This document shows positions 10,478 to 18,951 of a DNA stretch of 45,559 nucleotides, piece after piece (position 1 is the stretch's first letter; every line of letters begins with the position of its first letter). Origin of the DNA: Craurococcus roseus (GTDB lineage: Bacteria > Pseudomonadota > Alphaproteobacteria > Acetobacterales > Acetobacteraceae); the NCBI RefSeq assembly GCF_039523795.1, contig NZ_BAAAFZ010000031.1, positions 1 through 45,559 of the forward strand, written 5' to 3'. Position numbers and translations under genes: made by a program. Under the pieces are notes generated by a model, which had not been told where the DNA came from, made no database searches, and saw only the letters and a list, made by a program, of their open reading frames with translations.

Positions 10478-11460
10478 CCGCGCCGACCGAGTTCATCGTG
10501 CTGGCGGGCTTTCTCGGCAGCGGCAAGACCTCCTTGCTGGTGGACTGGCTCGCCCAGCCCGAGGCCGCCGACACGGCGGTCATCGTCAACGAGGCCGGCG
10601 AGATCGACGTGGACGGCGCCATCCTCGCCGACAGCGGCGCGGTGCCGATGGCGATGCTGGCCAACGGCTGCGTGTGCTGCTCTCTGACCAGCGACCTGGT
10701 GTTCACCGTGCGGGCCTTGCTGGACGGGCGCGCCCGCGCCGGGCTGCCGCCGTTCCGCCGGATCGTGCTGGAGTGCTCCGGCCTTTCGAAGCCGGGTCCG
10801 ATCCTGCGCTCCCTGCTGCCGCTGGCGCCCCTCGGACTCCGCGTGCGCGTCCTCGTCACCTGCGACGCGTCGCAGGCGCCGGGTCGGGCGGCGCGCTTCG
10901 AGGAGTGGTCGGCGCAGATCGCCGCCGCGGGCGCGGTGGTGTTCACCAAGCTGGACCTGTCCGGCGTTTCCGACGCCGAGGCGCTGGTCGCCGCCGTCAA
11001 CCCGCTCGCGGCGCGGGTGGTGGAGGCGGACCGCGCGACGCGCGCGCGGGCGGCTTTCGCGGACATCCCCGAGGGCTTCGCCGGGGCGGCCGCGCCGGCC
11101 CTCCCCGCGGCCGGCGCGCATCCCCGCGTGGCCGTTCTGCGCGCGTCCTTCACCCATGGCGCCTCGTGGGAGGACCGCCTCGACTGGCTGGAGGACCTCG
11201 CCGCGTTCTGCGGCGACCGCCTGTTGCGCGTGAAGGGCTTCCTCCGCCGCCCGGGCTCGGACGTCCCCGTGCTCGTCCAGGCGGTGGGCACCCTGTTCGG
11301 CCCCCCGAGCCCGATGCCCGGGGCGCGCGGCGCGGCGGAGGGTCTGGTGGTGATCGCCCGCGACCTCGACGCGGACGGACTCCGCGCCGCCATGCCCGGC
11401 GCCCCCGTCCGGCTGACGGCGCCCCGAGGGCGGCCGCCGCGGATCTGCGCCCCGGCATGA
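10474..11460 (+). CDS. COG0523 (CobW/YjiA) GTPase, putative metallochaperone
   Basis: The protein has 328 residues. The P-loop G-F-L-G-S-G-K-T lies at residues 12-19, the family's metal-binding C-x-C-C motif is Cys66-Val-Cys-Cys69, the G3 region is E-C-S-G-L-S, and the G4 motif reads T-K-L-D. The C-terminal CobW_C region is shorter and Arg-rich. Members insert Zn, Co or Fe into client enzymes. The GTG start lies inside the stop of the zinc-type amidohydrolase gene upstream, which makes that enzyme a candidate client (inference). A 54-codon Arg-rich frame follows from the overlapping ATG at 11458 but has no recognisable features. Confidence 0.85.
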   Translation: MTAPTEFIVLAGFLGSGKTSLLVDWLAQPEAADTAVIVNEAGEIDVDGAILADSGAVPMAMLANGCVCCSLTSDLVFTVRALLDGRARAGLPPFRRIVLECSGLSKPGPILRSLLPLAPLGLRVRVLVTCDASQAPGRAARFEEWSAQIAAAGAVVFTKLDLSGVSDAEALVAAVNPLAARVVEADRATRARAAFADIPEGFAGAAAPALPAAGAHPRVAVLRASFTHGASWEDRLDWLEDLAAFCGDRLLRVKGFLRRPGSDVPVLVQAVGTLFGPPSPMPGARGAAEGLVVIARDLDADGLRAAMPGAPVRLTAPRGRPPRICAPA

Positions 11461-11545
11461 CCCGCGCCGCGCGCCGCCGAGGGGCGAGGCGGTGCCGGAG
11501 GGCGCGCCATGCCCGTGGCGCGACCGGCGTCCGGCCCGACGCGGC

Positions 11546-12410
11546 CTACGGCGCCCGGGTGCTCCGCCTCGCCCCGCACGCCGCCGGCGCCACTCCCGAA
11601 GGCGAGCGGGGCCGCCGCTGACCGCGCGGCGGCCGCGCCGCGGGGGGGGGCGGCGTCACGTCCCCGCCGTCCACGACGAAGCTCTGCGCGGTGCGGCTCC
11701 CGGACGCGCGCGACGCGAGGAACAGCGCCACCCGAGCGACGTCGTCCGGCCTCATCGCGCGCTTGAGGCACTGCCCCTTGAGCAGGTTCGCCTCCGCCGC
11801 CGGCGCCACCCAGAGCGACCGCTGCCGCTCCGTCATGATCCAGCCGGGGATCACGGCGCTCACCCGAACGCCGGCCGGCCCAAGGTCCCGCGCGAGCCCG
11901 CGCGTCAGCCTCTCCATCCCCGCCTTGGCGGTCACGTAGGCCGGCATCCCGCCTGTGGCGCGGCGCCACGAGACCGAGCCCATGTTCACCACCGCCCCGT
12001 CCTGCCCGGCCGCGCGGAGGGCGTCCCAGCGCCGCTTGGGTGGCGAAAAAGGCGTGGCGGAGATTCGTCGCGTGCCGCTCGTCCCGGTACTCCGGCGTCC
12101 GGTCCTCGATCCGGTGCCGGTCGTCGCGCGCGGCGTTGTTGACGAGCTTGGAAACGGGGCCGAGCGCCGCGTGCAACTCGGCCAAGGCGGCCCGCAGCGC
12201 GGCGATGTCGGTCAGGTCCGCGAGCGCCGCCTGCGCCGCGCCGCCGAGGCCGGACTCCAGCCGCCGCGCCGCCGCCTCGTCGCGGTCCACGAAGCCGACG
12301 CGGGCGCCTTGCGCGGCGAACGCGCGCACGACCGCCTCCCCGATGCCGGACGCGCCGCCCGTCACCACCGCGACCTTGCCGCGCAGGGCGGGATGGACCG
12401 CCTCCGTCAC
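11546..12410 (-). pseudogene. Short-chain dehydrogenase/reductase, frameshifted
   Basis: Read on the - strand from GTG at 12410, the N-terminal half shows the Rossmann motif T-G-G-A-S-G-I-G and the N-N-A motif of classical SDRs. The frame then breaks near 12026. One extra base shifts the reading frame, and homology resumes in another frame as D-A-L-R-A-A-G-Q-D-G-A-V-V-N-M-G-S. The second half contains the catalytic Y-V-T-A-K, a P-G-W-I segment and the C-terminal V-V-D-G-G. A run of ten G near 11641-11651 lies at the end and may be a second length error. It is either a decayed gene or an assembly error in homopolymers. The substrate is unknown. Confidence 0.7.
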
Positions 12411-12559
12411 GGCGCGCCCGCCGCCGAAGGAGCGCGTGCGCGGACCTCGGCGCGGCGGAACCGGAGCCGCCCCGGCCAACCGCCCATGCCGTCCCCTCCG
12501 GTGTTCGCCGCGCGATGGTGCAGGCGCCGCCGGGGAGCACAAGCGAGGCGGCGGGCCGC

Positions 12560-12840
12560 GATCGGTCCGAGTGTCCGGAGTGGCCGCCGTCCCCGCCGGC
12601 CACTCCGAAGGGGTGCCTGGAAGCGTTCGCCCAACTCCACCGGGACGCGGTGGAACTCGTCGCGGCCCGGCTGGAAGGGCGCGAGCCCGACGCGCCGGCG
12701 TCCCTGGCGCCCACGGTCGATGACGGCGCGCGGGGTGTCCGCTTCCTCGAAGCCGCCGTGGAGGCGGGCCGCCGCGGGGCCTGGGTCGGCGCGGCGCCGC
12801 ACCCGCGGGCCCAGGCCGCGCGGGGGCGCCGCGTCAAAGG
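12560..12840 (+). pseudogene. C-terminal fragment of a Gfo/Idh/MocA oxidoreductase
   Basis: The + frame ending near 12840 reads C-L-E-A-F, L-H-R-D, then P-T-V-D-D-G-A-R-G-V-R-F-L-E-A-A-V-E-A. This is the characteristic end of Gfo/Idh/MocA-family NAD(P)-dependent sugar or inositol oxidoreductases. No N-terminal Rossmann half is present upstream, where the opposite-strand SDR gene lies. The frame runs on into the acetamidase gene without a natural stop. It therefore looks like a remnant left by a deletion. The identification rests on recalled family endings over about 60 residues. Confidence 0.45.
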
Positions 12841-13772
12841 TGGCGCTTGGCGAGCAGCATGTGGCAGCCCTTGTTGCCGTCCACGGTCTGCGTCACGCGC
12901 AGGTCGCCGGCGAGCGAGCAGAGCATGTAGGCTTGGTTGCGCGACAGGTTGGTCCGCGCGCAGACCTCGCGCACCATCTCCCGCACCGCCTGCTTGGCCG
13001 CGTCGTCCAGGTCCTCGTCGATCCCGATGGAGATCAGGTGCGTCGCGTTCTCCGCGAAGGGCGTCCGGTGGCGCAGGTCCTTGCGCACCGTGAGCCGGAA
13101 GGCGCCCTTCATCCCGGTCTCCAGCGCGGTGATGCACACCTCGCCGTCGCCCTGCACCCCGTGGCCGTCGCCGGCGTAGAACAAGGCGCCTTCCGCGAAC
13201 ACGGGCAGGAACAGCGTGGCGCCCGGCTTCAGCTCCTTGTTGTCCATGTTGCCGCCGAAGGCGCGCGGCACGTTCGTCGTCACCCGCCCCCACTCGGGCG
13301 GCGGCGCGGTGCCGATCACGCCGAAGAACGGGTCGAGCGGCAGCTCCGTCCCCCAGGGCAGGCGGCACACGCCCCGCGCGCGGTCCACGCGGGGGTGGAT
13401 CGTCTCGTACTCGGTGAACTCGTCCGGCAGCGTGCCGAGCAGCGGCAGGACGGCCACCCAGCCCCAGTCCATCGTCGGCTCGACGGAGAGGATGTCCACC
13501 TGCAAGGTGTCCCCCGGCTCCGCGCCGCGCACGAACACCGGCCCGGTGACGAAGTGCGCGCCCGGCCCCTGCGGCAGCGTCTCGATCGCCGCCAGGCATT
13601 CGGCCGGCACCAGCGAGCGGTCGGCCGGCAAGGTGGACGCGCCGCCCGCCGGCACGCAGGCCAACGCCACCGTGTCGCCGGACTCGACACGGAGCACGGG
13701 CTTTGTCGCGGCGTCGAGGTAGCCCCACACCATGTTCTCGGGCGTCGCGGGCAGATCGTGCTGGGAAGGCAT
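12834..13772 (-). CDS. Acetamidase/formamidase family protein
   Basis: The protein has 312 residues, with an ATG at 13772 preceded by GAGGAGA. Family landmarks of FmdA/AmdA-type amidases include V-E-S-G-D-T-V near residue 29, G-A-H-F-V-T-G-P-V-F-V, E-P-G-D-T-L, G-G-N-M-D and Y-A-G-D-G-H-G-V-Q-G-D-G-E. It hydrolyses short amides to acid and ammonia in the cytoplasm. Length is normal for the family's shorter branch. It is transcribed away from the accessory cluster and its neighbours on this strand are broken genes. Confidence 0.88.
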   Translation of the reverse strand: MPSQHDLPATPENMVWGYLDAATKPVLRVESGDTVALACVPAGGASTLPADRSLVPAECLAAIETLPQGPGAHFVTGPVFVRGAEPGDTLQVDILSVEPTMDWGWVAVLPLLGTLPDEFTEYETIHPRVDRARGVCRLPWGTELPLDPFFGVIGTAPPPEWGRVTTNVPRAFGGNMDNKELKPGATLFLPVFAEGALFYAGDGHGVQGDGEVCITALETGMKGAFRLTVRKDLRHRTPFAENATHLISIGIDEDLDDAAKQAVREMVREVCARTNLSRNQAYMLCSLAGDLRVTQTVDGNKGCHMLLAKRHL

Positions 13773-14585
13773 GGCGGTTCTCCTCGCGTCGGGCGCCGGG
13801 TGCGCCGGCCGGTGGCCCGCTCGGAGGCGCGCGCGACCCGCGGGGGGTGGAAAACCGCTGCGGGAGTCGCGAAGGCCCGGCGTCACGTGCGCGGCTGCTC
13901 CAGGCGGATGGAGCCGTGCGATCGTCAGGCGTCGTCCCTGCCCACGAGTATCGCCGCGCCGCGCGCCACGCGGCAAGGCCCGCCAAGCCGGCGCCAGGGC
14001 CGGAAGCGTTCTTGTCGCCCTGCAACTTTCCTCCCGAGCCCGCCGCCCGCGCGGGCATGTGGGCTTCGGCGCTCCCGTGCCGCGGCGTTCAATGGATGAC
14101 GATTGCCACGCCAGTCGTCATCAAATGGCAATGGTCCTTTTACTGTTCGATACATGACGGAAGCCGCGTCGCCCGGCATCTTTGCCGGTCGAACTCACCT
14201 CCTCTTGAAGTGCGTCTTGCCTGAAGCTCTCCAGATCGGTTTCCCACCGGCAACGCGGGCCGTCGCTTCTTGCCCCTCGCAGGCGGGGCGCCGGTGCGGC
14301 CGACCGGGAACCGGGACAGGCGCTGGAGGCTGCGGGGGTCACGTTCCGATGGTGCGCGCCTCAGTATCCAACCACAATCCCGACTCGTGGGTTCACGAAA
14401 CCGTCGCGAAACGCAAGTACTCCGGCGCTTGCGTTTGCAATATGTGTTCCCTTGCAGACAATCCTTCATTCCCTAAGCTGAACAACATTCGCATATTTTC
14501 TTGCAGGGCTGCCGAACTGCTGCCTTGCAGCATCCGTTCGCGCCTTCACATGCGTGCACATACAAGACTGAAGGCGCAAGGGACC
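13773..14585. other. Long intergenic region with an AT-richer segment
   Basis: About 810 bases lie between the divergent acetamidase and RHH-fusion genes. From about 14090 to 14580 the G+C falls well below the surroundings. Apart from the 9-bp inverted repeat at 14409-14436 I recognise no gene or RNA. Short open frames here have no convincing features. Confidence 0.6.
14409..14436. promoter_or_regulatory. Inverted repeat, possible operator
   Basis: A perfect 9-bp inverted repeat AAACGCAAG / CTTGCGTTT with a 10-base spacer sits about 150 bases upstream of the RHH-fusion gene in the AT-richer segment. The half-site resembles arms found at 32374-32391 and 35366-35383. It may be an operator; no function is shown. 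Confidence 0.35.
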
Positions 14586-15053
14586 ATGGCCATGACGATC
14601 TCGACCATCCCCGCGGTTCTCTCCGTCCGGCTGCCCTCGCCGTCGCGGGACCGGCTGAAGGCGGCGGCCGCCGCACGGGGGGAAACGGTGCAAGGGTTGG
14701 TGGGGTCGCTGGTGGACCGCTTCCTGGCGGAAGACGGGAAGCGGGCGCCGGAGCTGGCGCGGGCGCTCGGGGCGCTGCGGGCGGCGGGGCCGGGTTTGCG
14801 GGGGCGCTGGGGCGTGCGAGGGCTGTGGGTGGTGGGCGCAGTCGCGCGGGGCGACGCCGCGCCGCCGGGGACGGCGGTGGAGATCGAGTGCGAATTCGAG
14901 CCGGGGGCGCGGGTGTCGCTGGTGGGGCTGGCGTCCCTGCGGGCTGAGCTGGCGGCGTCGCTGGGCGCCCCTGTTGCGTTGGCAGAACGTGCGGCGCTGC
15001 CGCCGGGGCCCGCGCGCGACGCCGCCGAGCGCGACGCGGTGCGCGCGCTGTGA
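14586..15053 (+). CDS. RHH-like domain fused to a degenerate MNT-type nucleotidyltransferase (copy 1)
   Basis: The protein has 155 residues. Residues about 8-45 look like a CopG/RHH-type segment (L-S-V-R-L-P followed by D-R-L-K-A-A-A). The rest follows minimal nucleotidyltransferase (MntA/COG1669) antitoxins: G-V-R-G-L-W-V-V-G-A-V-A-R-G-D, then E-F-E-P-G-A-R-V-S-L, a conserved E-L-x-x-x-L-G-A-P-V segment and a final A-V-x-x-L. The usual G-S pair reads G-A and the D-x-D metal pair reads E-x-E, so adenylyl transfer is probably lost. It overlaps the HEPN-like gene (GTGA), as in MNT-HEPN pairs. A paralogue lies at 34874. ATG 14586 is used; ATG 14592 is also possible. Confidence 0.6.
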   Translation: MAMTISTIPAVLSVRLPSPSRDRLKAAAAARGETVQGLVGSLVDRFLAEDGKRAPELARALGALRAAGPGLRGRWGVRGLWVVGAVARGDAAPPGTAVEIECEFEPGARVSLVGLASLRAELAASLGAPVALAERAALPPGPARDAAERDAVRAL

Positions 15054-15502
15054 GCGCGGCCGCCCCGCCGGGCCGGCCGGACGGCGCCGCCGCGGGCGGC
15101 CCCGGTCCCGGCCACGCGCACGATCTGCGCGGGCGGTTGCGGGCGATCAGGGCCGCGGCGGAGGACGTTCGCGCCTTCGCCGCCGGGCTCGACGACGCGC
15201 GCCTGCTCGCCTTGCCCGAGGCGGACCGCCGCACCTACCGCGCGCTGAAGGATGCCCTGCTGGAGATCAGCGAAAGGGCGGGCGAGTTGCCGCCGCCCCT
15301 CCTCGCCCGCCACCCCGGCGTCGACTGGCGCGGGTGGACGGGCCTGCGGGACATGGCTTCGCAGCGCGACTTCGGCGCGGAGCTGCGCCGCCTGGGTTTG
15401 GCGGTCGCGGACGACCTGCCCGCGTTGCTCGCCGCCGTGGAAGCCGAACTCGCCCGGCCCGGGGACGACGCCCCGGAATGCCGCTCGCCCGACCTGGGGT
15501 AG
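15050..15502 (+). CDS. HEPN (DUF86)-like protein with a degenerate active site
   Basis: The protein has 150 residues. The all-helical layout and motifs follow HepT/DUF86: L-R-A-I near the start, A-G-L-D-D-A-R, a middle L-x-E-I-S-E-R-A-G segment, A-R-H-P-G-V-D-W-R-G-W-T-G-L-R-D, and D-L-P-A-L-L-A-A-V-E near the end. HEPN toxins use an R-x4-x-H RNase motif. Here the corresponding positions are Arg100 and Gln105, so the catalytic His is absent. It overlaps the RHH-MNT fusion gene, which supports the pair assignment. Loss of catalysis in both partners points to a domesticated regulator rather than an active toxin system (inference). Confidence 0.55.
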   Translation: MSAAAPPGRPDGAAAGGPGPGHAHDLRGRLRAIRAAAEDVRAFAAGLDDARLLALPEADRRTYRALKDALLEISERAGELPPPLLARHPGVDWRGWTGLRDMASQRDFGAELRRLGLAVADDLPALLAAVEAELARPGDDAPECRSPDLG

Positions 15503-16184
15503 CACGGCGCTTGCGCGAGCCCGCCCGCCCACACCGGGCGGCGCGGCTGCGGGCGCGGGCGTGAGGAACGAGCGCGGCAAGCGCCGGCCGCAAGCCGCGC
15601 GGCCCGCCCTTCCCGCGTTCGCCGCCCCGCCACCTGACCATCCGGCCCGCCCACGGCCGCCCTCGCAACCGTCGCGCGGCTGAGGGCGCTGGGCCGCTGT
15701 TCACGCCCGGCGCCACGCGTGCGCTCGCGTGCCCGGCGCGAACTCCTCTTCCCGCCATCCGCGACGCCGCGCACCCGCGGCGCGACGCCGCTCGCCCCCC
15801 GCCGCCCGGCGCGTCGCAACGCCGCTTGCCGCCGAGCCGGCTTGCATCGGAGCCAGCGTGCGGGCGGCCCAGCGTGAAGCAAAGCCAGCCTGCCGCCGCA
15901 CGGACAGCGCCGCAATCCGGGAAGCCTGCAAAATAAAGAAGCAAACAATGCTAGTAAAGCTGACCTTCATTTCTCACATTTCCTTGACGATTTGGGGGCT
16001 TCTATTTTGGGGCTCTTGAGGTTTGCTGATGCCGACGAAAGTAACGGCACAAGCAAGGGAGCACCCGGCTCTGGCCGTCCAGTCCGCCGCGTCGGCGCGG
16101 CGCTGGGCGGACCGGGGCGCGGGCGGGTTCGGGTCGACGCGGGCGCCGCCGGCGCGCCGCCGGGGCATCACAGTGGGGCACGGC
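15503..16184. other. Intergenic leader region upstream of the biosynthetic operon
   Basis: About 680 bases. The first 400 are GC-rich with no recognised gene. Bases about 15890-16030 are AT-rich and probably hold the promoter of the operon. A TTGACG at 15984 is followed by TATTTT at 16003, but the 13-base spacing is too short for a standard sigma-70 site. No Trp-rich leader peptide was found between there and the ATG at 16185, so classical attenuation is not evident. Confidence 0.45.
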
Positions 16185-17987
16185 ATGACGGATCTCGGAA
16201 GCAACGTGCAGGCGGGGGAGCGGCTCGCGTCGGTGGTGGAGCCGCCGCGCACCGTAGCGGAGGCGCTCGCCGAAGCGCTGCGCGAATTGGGGGCGGTCCA
16301 CGCCTGCGGCGTGTCCGGCGGCGCGCAGGCGCTGCTCTGGGCGGCGCTCTCCAAGCGCTTGGACGTGCTGCACTTCCGGCACGAAAGCGGCGCTGCCTTC
16401 GCCGCGACGGAGGCCTACTTCGCCAGCGGCCGCCCCGCGGTGGTGTTCGCCACCACCGGTCCCGGCATCACGAACGCCCTCACCGGCGTCCTGGCCGCGC
16501 GCACGGAGGGCGCCAAGGTCGTGCTGGTGACGGCCTACGCCTCGGCGCCGCAGCGCGGGCGCGGCGGCATCCAGGAGACCAGCGGCTACACCATGCCCGC
16601 CAGCGGGCTGTTCGAAGCCGGTGCGTGGTTCGACGACGCCGTGGTCCTGGAAACGCCCGACCAGTTGCCGCAGGTGCTGCGCCGCTTGGCGGCCGGGCTG
16701 CGGCGCCCGGGCGGCTACGTCGCGCACCTCAGCGTCCCAAACGCCGTGCAGGGCGCGCCCCTGACCCAGCCGCTGCCGCGCTTCGCGCGGGCGGACGCGG
16801 ACGGCGCCGGCGACCCGTCCGCACGGCCGGACCCGAACCGCGCCGCGGTGTCGCGCTGCGTCGAGCTGCTGTCGCGGGCGCCCTTCGCCATCTGGGCGGG
16901 CTTCGGCGCGCGCGGCGCCGCCGCCGAGCTGCGCGCGCTGGCCGAGCGGGCCGAGGCGCCGGTGATGTGCTCGCCGCGCGCCAAGGGCCTGTTCCCGGAG
17001 GACCACCCGCTGTTCGTCGGCGTGACCGGCATGGGCGGGCACACGGCGGCCGCCGTGGCCTACATGCGCGGCGACCGCGCGCCGCGGCGCGTGCTGGTGC
17101 TCGGGACGCGGCTGGGCGAGCCGACCTCCTTCTGGAACCCCGCCCTCGTGCCGGCCGACGGCTTCGTGCACGTGGACATCGACCCGATGGTGCCGGGGGT
17201 GGCCTACCCGCAGGCCGAGACCTTCGCGGTGCAGGCGGAGACGGGCGACTTCCTCCGGGCGCTGCTCGCGGCGTTGCCGTCGCCGGGCGGCGGGGCCGCG
17301 CCGCAGCGCGCCGTGCCGCGGCCGCACCCCGGCCTCCCGGCGCCGGACGGCGCTTCGCGGGTGCGCCCGGACGCGCTGATGGCGGCGGTGCAGCGCGCGG
17401 TGGTGGACGGCGGCGACGCCGTGGTGCTCGCCGAGTCCGGCAACTCCTTCACCTGGGCGACGCACTGCCTGCGCTTCGCCGAGCCGGGGCGCTACCGGGT
17501 CAGCACCAACCTCGGCTCCATGGGCCACGCCGCCACCGGCGTCCTTGGCGCGGCCCTCGGGCGCAACGGCCGGGCCGTCGCGATCGTCGGCGACGGCGCC
17601 ATGCTGATGAACAGCGGCGAGGTGAGCACCGCGGTGAAGCGCGGCCTGCCGGCGACGTGGATCGTGCTCAACGACGGCCGCTACAACATGTGCTTCCAGG
17701 GCATGGCGGCCCTCGGCATGTCCGGCCTCGCCGACGCGGTCTTCCCGCCCACCGACTTCGCCATGCTCGGCCGGGCGATGGGCGCGCGCGGCGCGCGCGT
17801 GGAGAGCGAGGACGCGCTGGAAGCGGCGCTGGCCGAGGCCGTCTCGACGCCCGGCCCGTTCGTCCTCGACGTGCTCATCGACGCCGACCGGCCGGCGCCC
17901 GCCCTTGGCCGGAACGAAGGATTGCGCGCCGCCCAGGCGGCGCGGAGCGAGCACGCGGGGATGAGCTTCCCCGTGGTCGGCGCTTAA
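16185..17987 (+). CDS. scyA: ThDP-dependent acetolactate-synthase-like enzyme, ScyA-like
   Basis: The protein has 600 residues with the three-domain plan of thiamine-diphosphate enzymes. The cofactor-activating glutamate is Glu67 in F-R-H-E-S-G. The ThDP/Mg motif runs from G-D-G at 469-471 to N496, a spacing that fits the family rule. In cyanobacteria ScyA joins indole-3-pyruvate and 4-hydroxyphenylpyruvate in an acyloin-type coupling, the first committed step to scytonemin. The ScyA call rests on position: a ScyC-like gene 16 bases downstream, then tryptophan, shikimate-entry and tyrosine genes. By sequence alone it could be another carboligase. ATG 16185 is chosen because homology starts just after it; the frame is open back to 16023. 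Confidence 0.75.
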   Translation: MTDLGSNVQAGERLASVVEPPRTVAEALAEALRELGAVHACGVSGGAQALLWAALSKRLDVLHFRHESGAAFAATEAYFASGRPAVVFATTGPGITNALTGVLAARTEGAKVVLVTAYASAPQRGRGGIQETSGYTMPASGLFEAGAWFDDAVVLETPDQLPQVLRRLAAGLRRPGGYVAHLSVPNAVQGAPLTQPLPRFARADADGAGDPSARPDPNRAAVSRCVELLSRAPFAIWAGFGARGAAAELRALAERAEAPVMCSPRAKGLFPEDHPLFVGVTGMGGHTAAAVAYMRGDRAPRRVLVLGTRLGEPTSFWNPALVPADGFVHVDIDPMVPGVAYPQAETFAVQAETGDFLRALLAALPSPGGGAAPQRAVPRPHPGLPAPDGASRVRPDALMAAVQRAVVDGGDAVVLAESGNSFTWATHCLRFAEPGRYRVSTNLGSMGHAATGVLGAALGRNGRAVAIVGDGAMLMNSGEVSTAVKRGLPATWIVLNDGRYNMCFQGMAALGMSGLADAVFPPTDFAMLGRAMGARGARVESEDALEAALAEAVSTPGPFVLDVLIDADRPAPALGRNEGLRAAQAARSEHAGMSFPVVGA

Positions 17988-18003
17988 CGAGGAGCACGCC
18001 GCC

Positions 18004-18951
18004 GTGGAAAGCAACACCTTCGCCACGTCCACCTACATCGCCACGTCGCCGGAGGCCGCGGTCGAGTACTTGCGCGACCTGCGGAACCTGGACGAGTGGA
18101 CGCTCTACAGCCGGATGGTCGAGCAGGTGGATGAGAATACCTGGCGCGGCACGGCGTCGGGCTACCAGCACGACCTCTTCTACCACGCGCGCCCGATCGA
18201 GACGCCGCTGTTCCGCGGCGTGGAGTGGCACTGCGGGTTCGAGCCCGGCAAGTACTTCCAGTGCTACCCGGCCGTGGTCTTCCCGGCTCCCTACGTCGGG
18301 TCGGACGAGCCGGGCGTCTACTTCCACTGGCTCTCCTTCATCGGCCCCGAGCGGCGCACGCCGATGATCATGCAGGGCATCGACTACGTGCACACGGCTG
18401 AGATCCGCTCGTTGAAGGGTGCGCTGGAACGTAAGGCCGGCTTGAAGGCGGCGGCACGCGGCCGCTTCGAGATCCAGACCGCCTCCATCTTCGTGGACGC
18501 GCCGCTGGAGCTTTCGGCCGGCTACCTCGGCGACATCCGCAACTTGGCGGAGTGGGCCTACTTCATCAAACCGGACGGCGAGGCCGAAGGCGGCAAGGGC
18601 CGCTTCACCGACGAGTACGGCCAGCCTGTCGAGGTGGAACTCCGCTCGCACGACTGCTTCAACTACGTGATCCTGGAGTTCGCGCACCACTACCGCGAGC
18701 AGGGCTACACGCAGCGCAACCTGATGTTCCTGGTGCCCTGCGCCTACGCCTTCGGCAACCCGAAGGCGAAGGGCTGCATCCAGCACCGGATCGCGTTCTT
18801 CGAGAAGGGCGCGCCGCCGCCGCACGGCAAGCTCCAGCTCCAGGACTACGGGGCGGAGGCGATGAGCCTCAAGCGCCGTCTGGAAGAGAAGGCCGGCAAC
18901 CTCGCCTCCTTCGGGCGCGGCATGAGCTACCTGCCGGAGGGCGAAGCGTGA
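18004..18951 (+). CDS. scyC: ScyC-like cyclase with internal duplication
   Basis: The protein has 315 residues with no signal peptide. I recognise it as resembling ScyC, which cyclises and decarboxylates the ScyA product to the tricyclic ketone monomer. The N-terminal T-F-A-T-S-x-Y-I-A-T and N-L-D-E-W-T segments are the main cues. Two halves repeat each other: E-Y-L-R-D-L-R-N-L-D-E-W at 21-32 matches G-Y-L-G-D-I-R-N-L-A-E-W near 173-184, consistent with two SRPBCC-like folds in tandem. The GTG start has GGAG upstream. Its stop overlaps the TrpG start, so it is translationally tied to precursor supply. Confidence 0.75.
   Translation: MESNTFATSTYIATSPEAAVEYLRDLRNLDEWTLYSRMVEQVDENTWRGTASGYQHDLFYHARPIETPLFRGVEWHCGFEPGKYFQCYPAVVFPAPYVGSDEPGVYFHWLSFIGPERRTPMIMQGIDYVHTAEIRSLKGALERKAGLKAAARGRFEIQTASIFVDAPLELSAGYLGDIRNLAEWAYFIKPDGEAEGGKGRFTDEYGQPVEVELRSHDCFNYVILEFAHHYREQGYTQRNLMFLVPCAYAFGNPKAKGCIQHRIAFFEKGAPPPHGKLQLQDYGAEAMSLKRRLEEKAGNLASFGRGMSYLPEGEA

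Noticed and set aside
15984..16008. TTGACG and TATTTT as a sigma-70 promoter for the ScyA-like gene
   Set aside because: The 13-base spacing is too short for a standard promoter; the region is noted only as a likely promoter zone.
16023..16184. Leader peptide for tryptophan attenuation before the ScyA-like gene
   Set aside because: The frame has a single Trp codon and is simply the upstream extension of the ThDP enzyme frame; no competing hairpins plus T tract were found.
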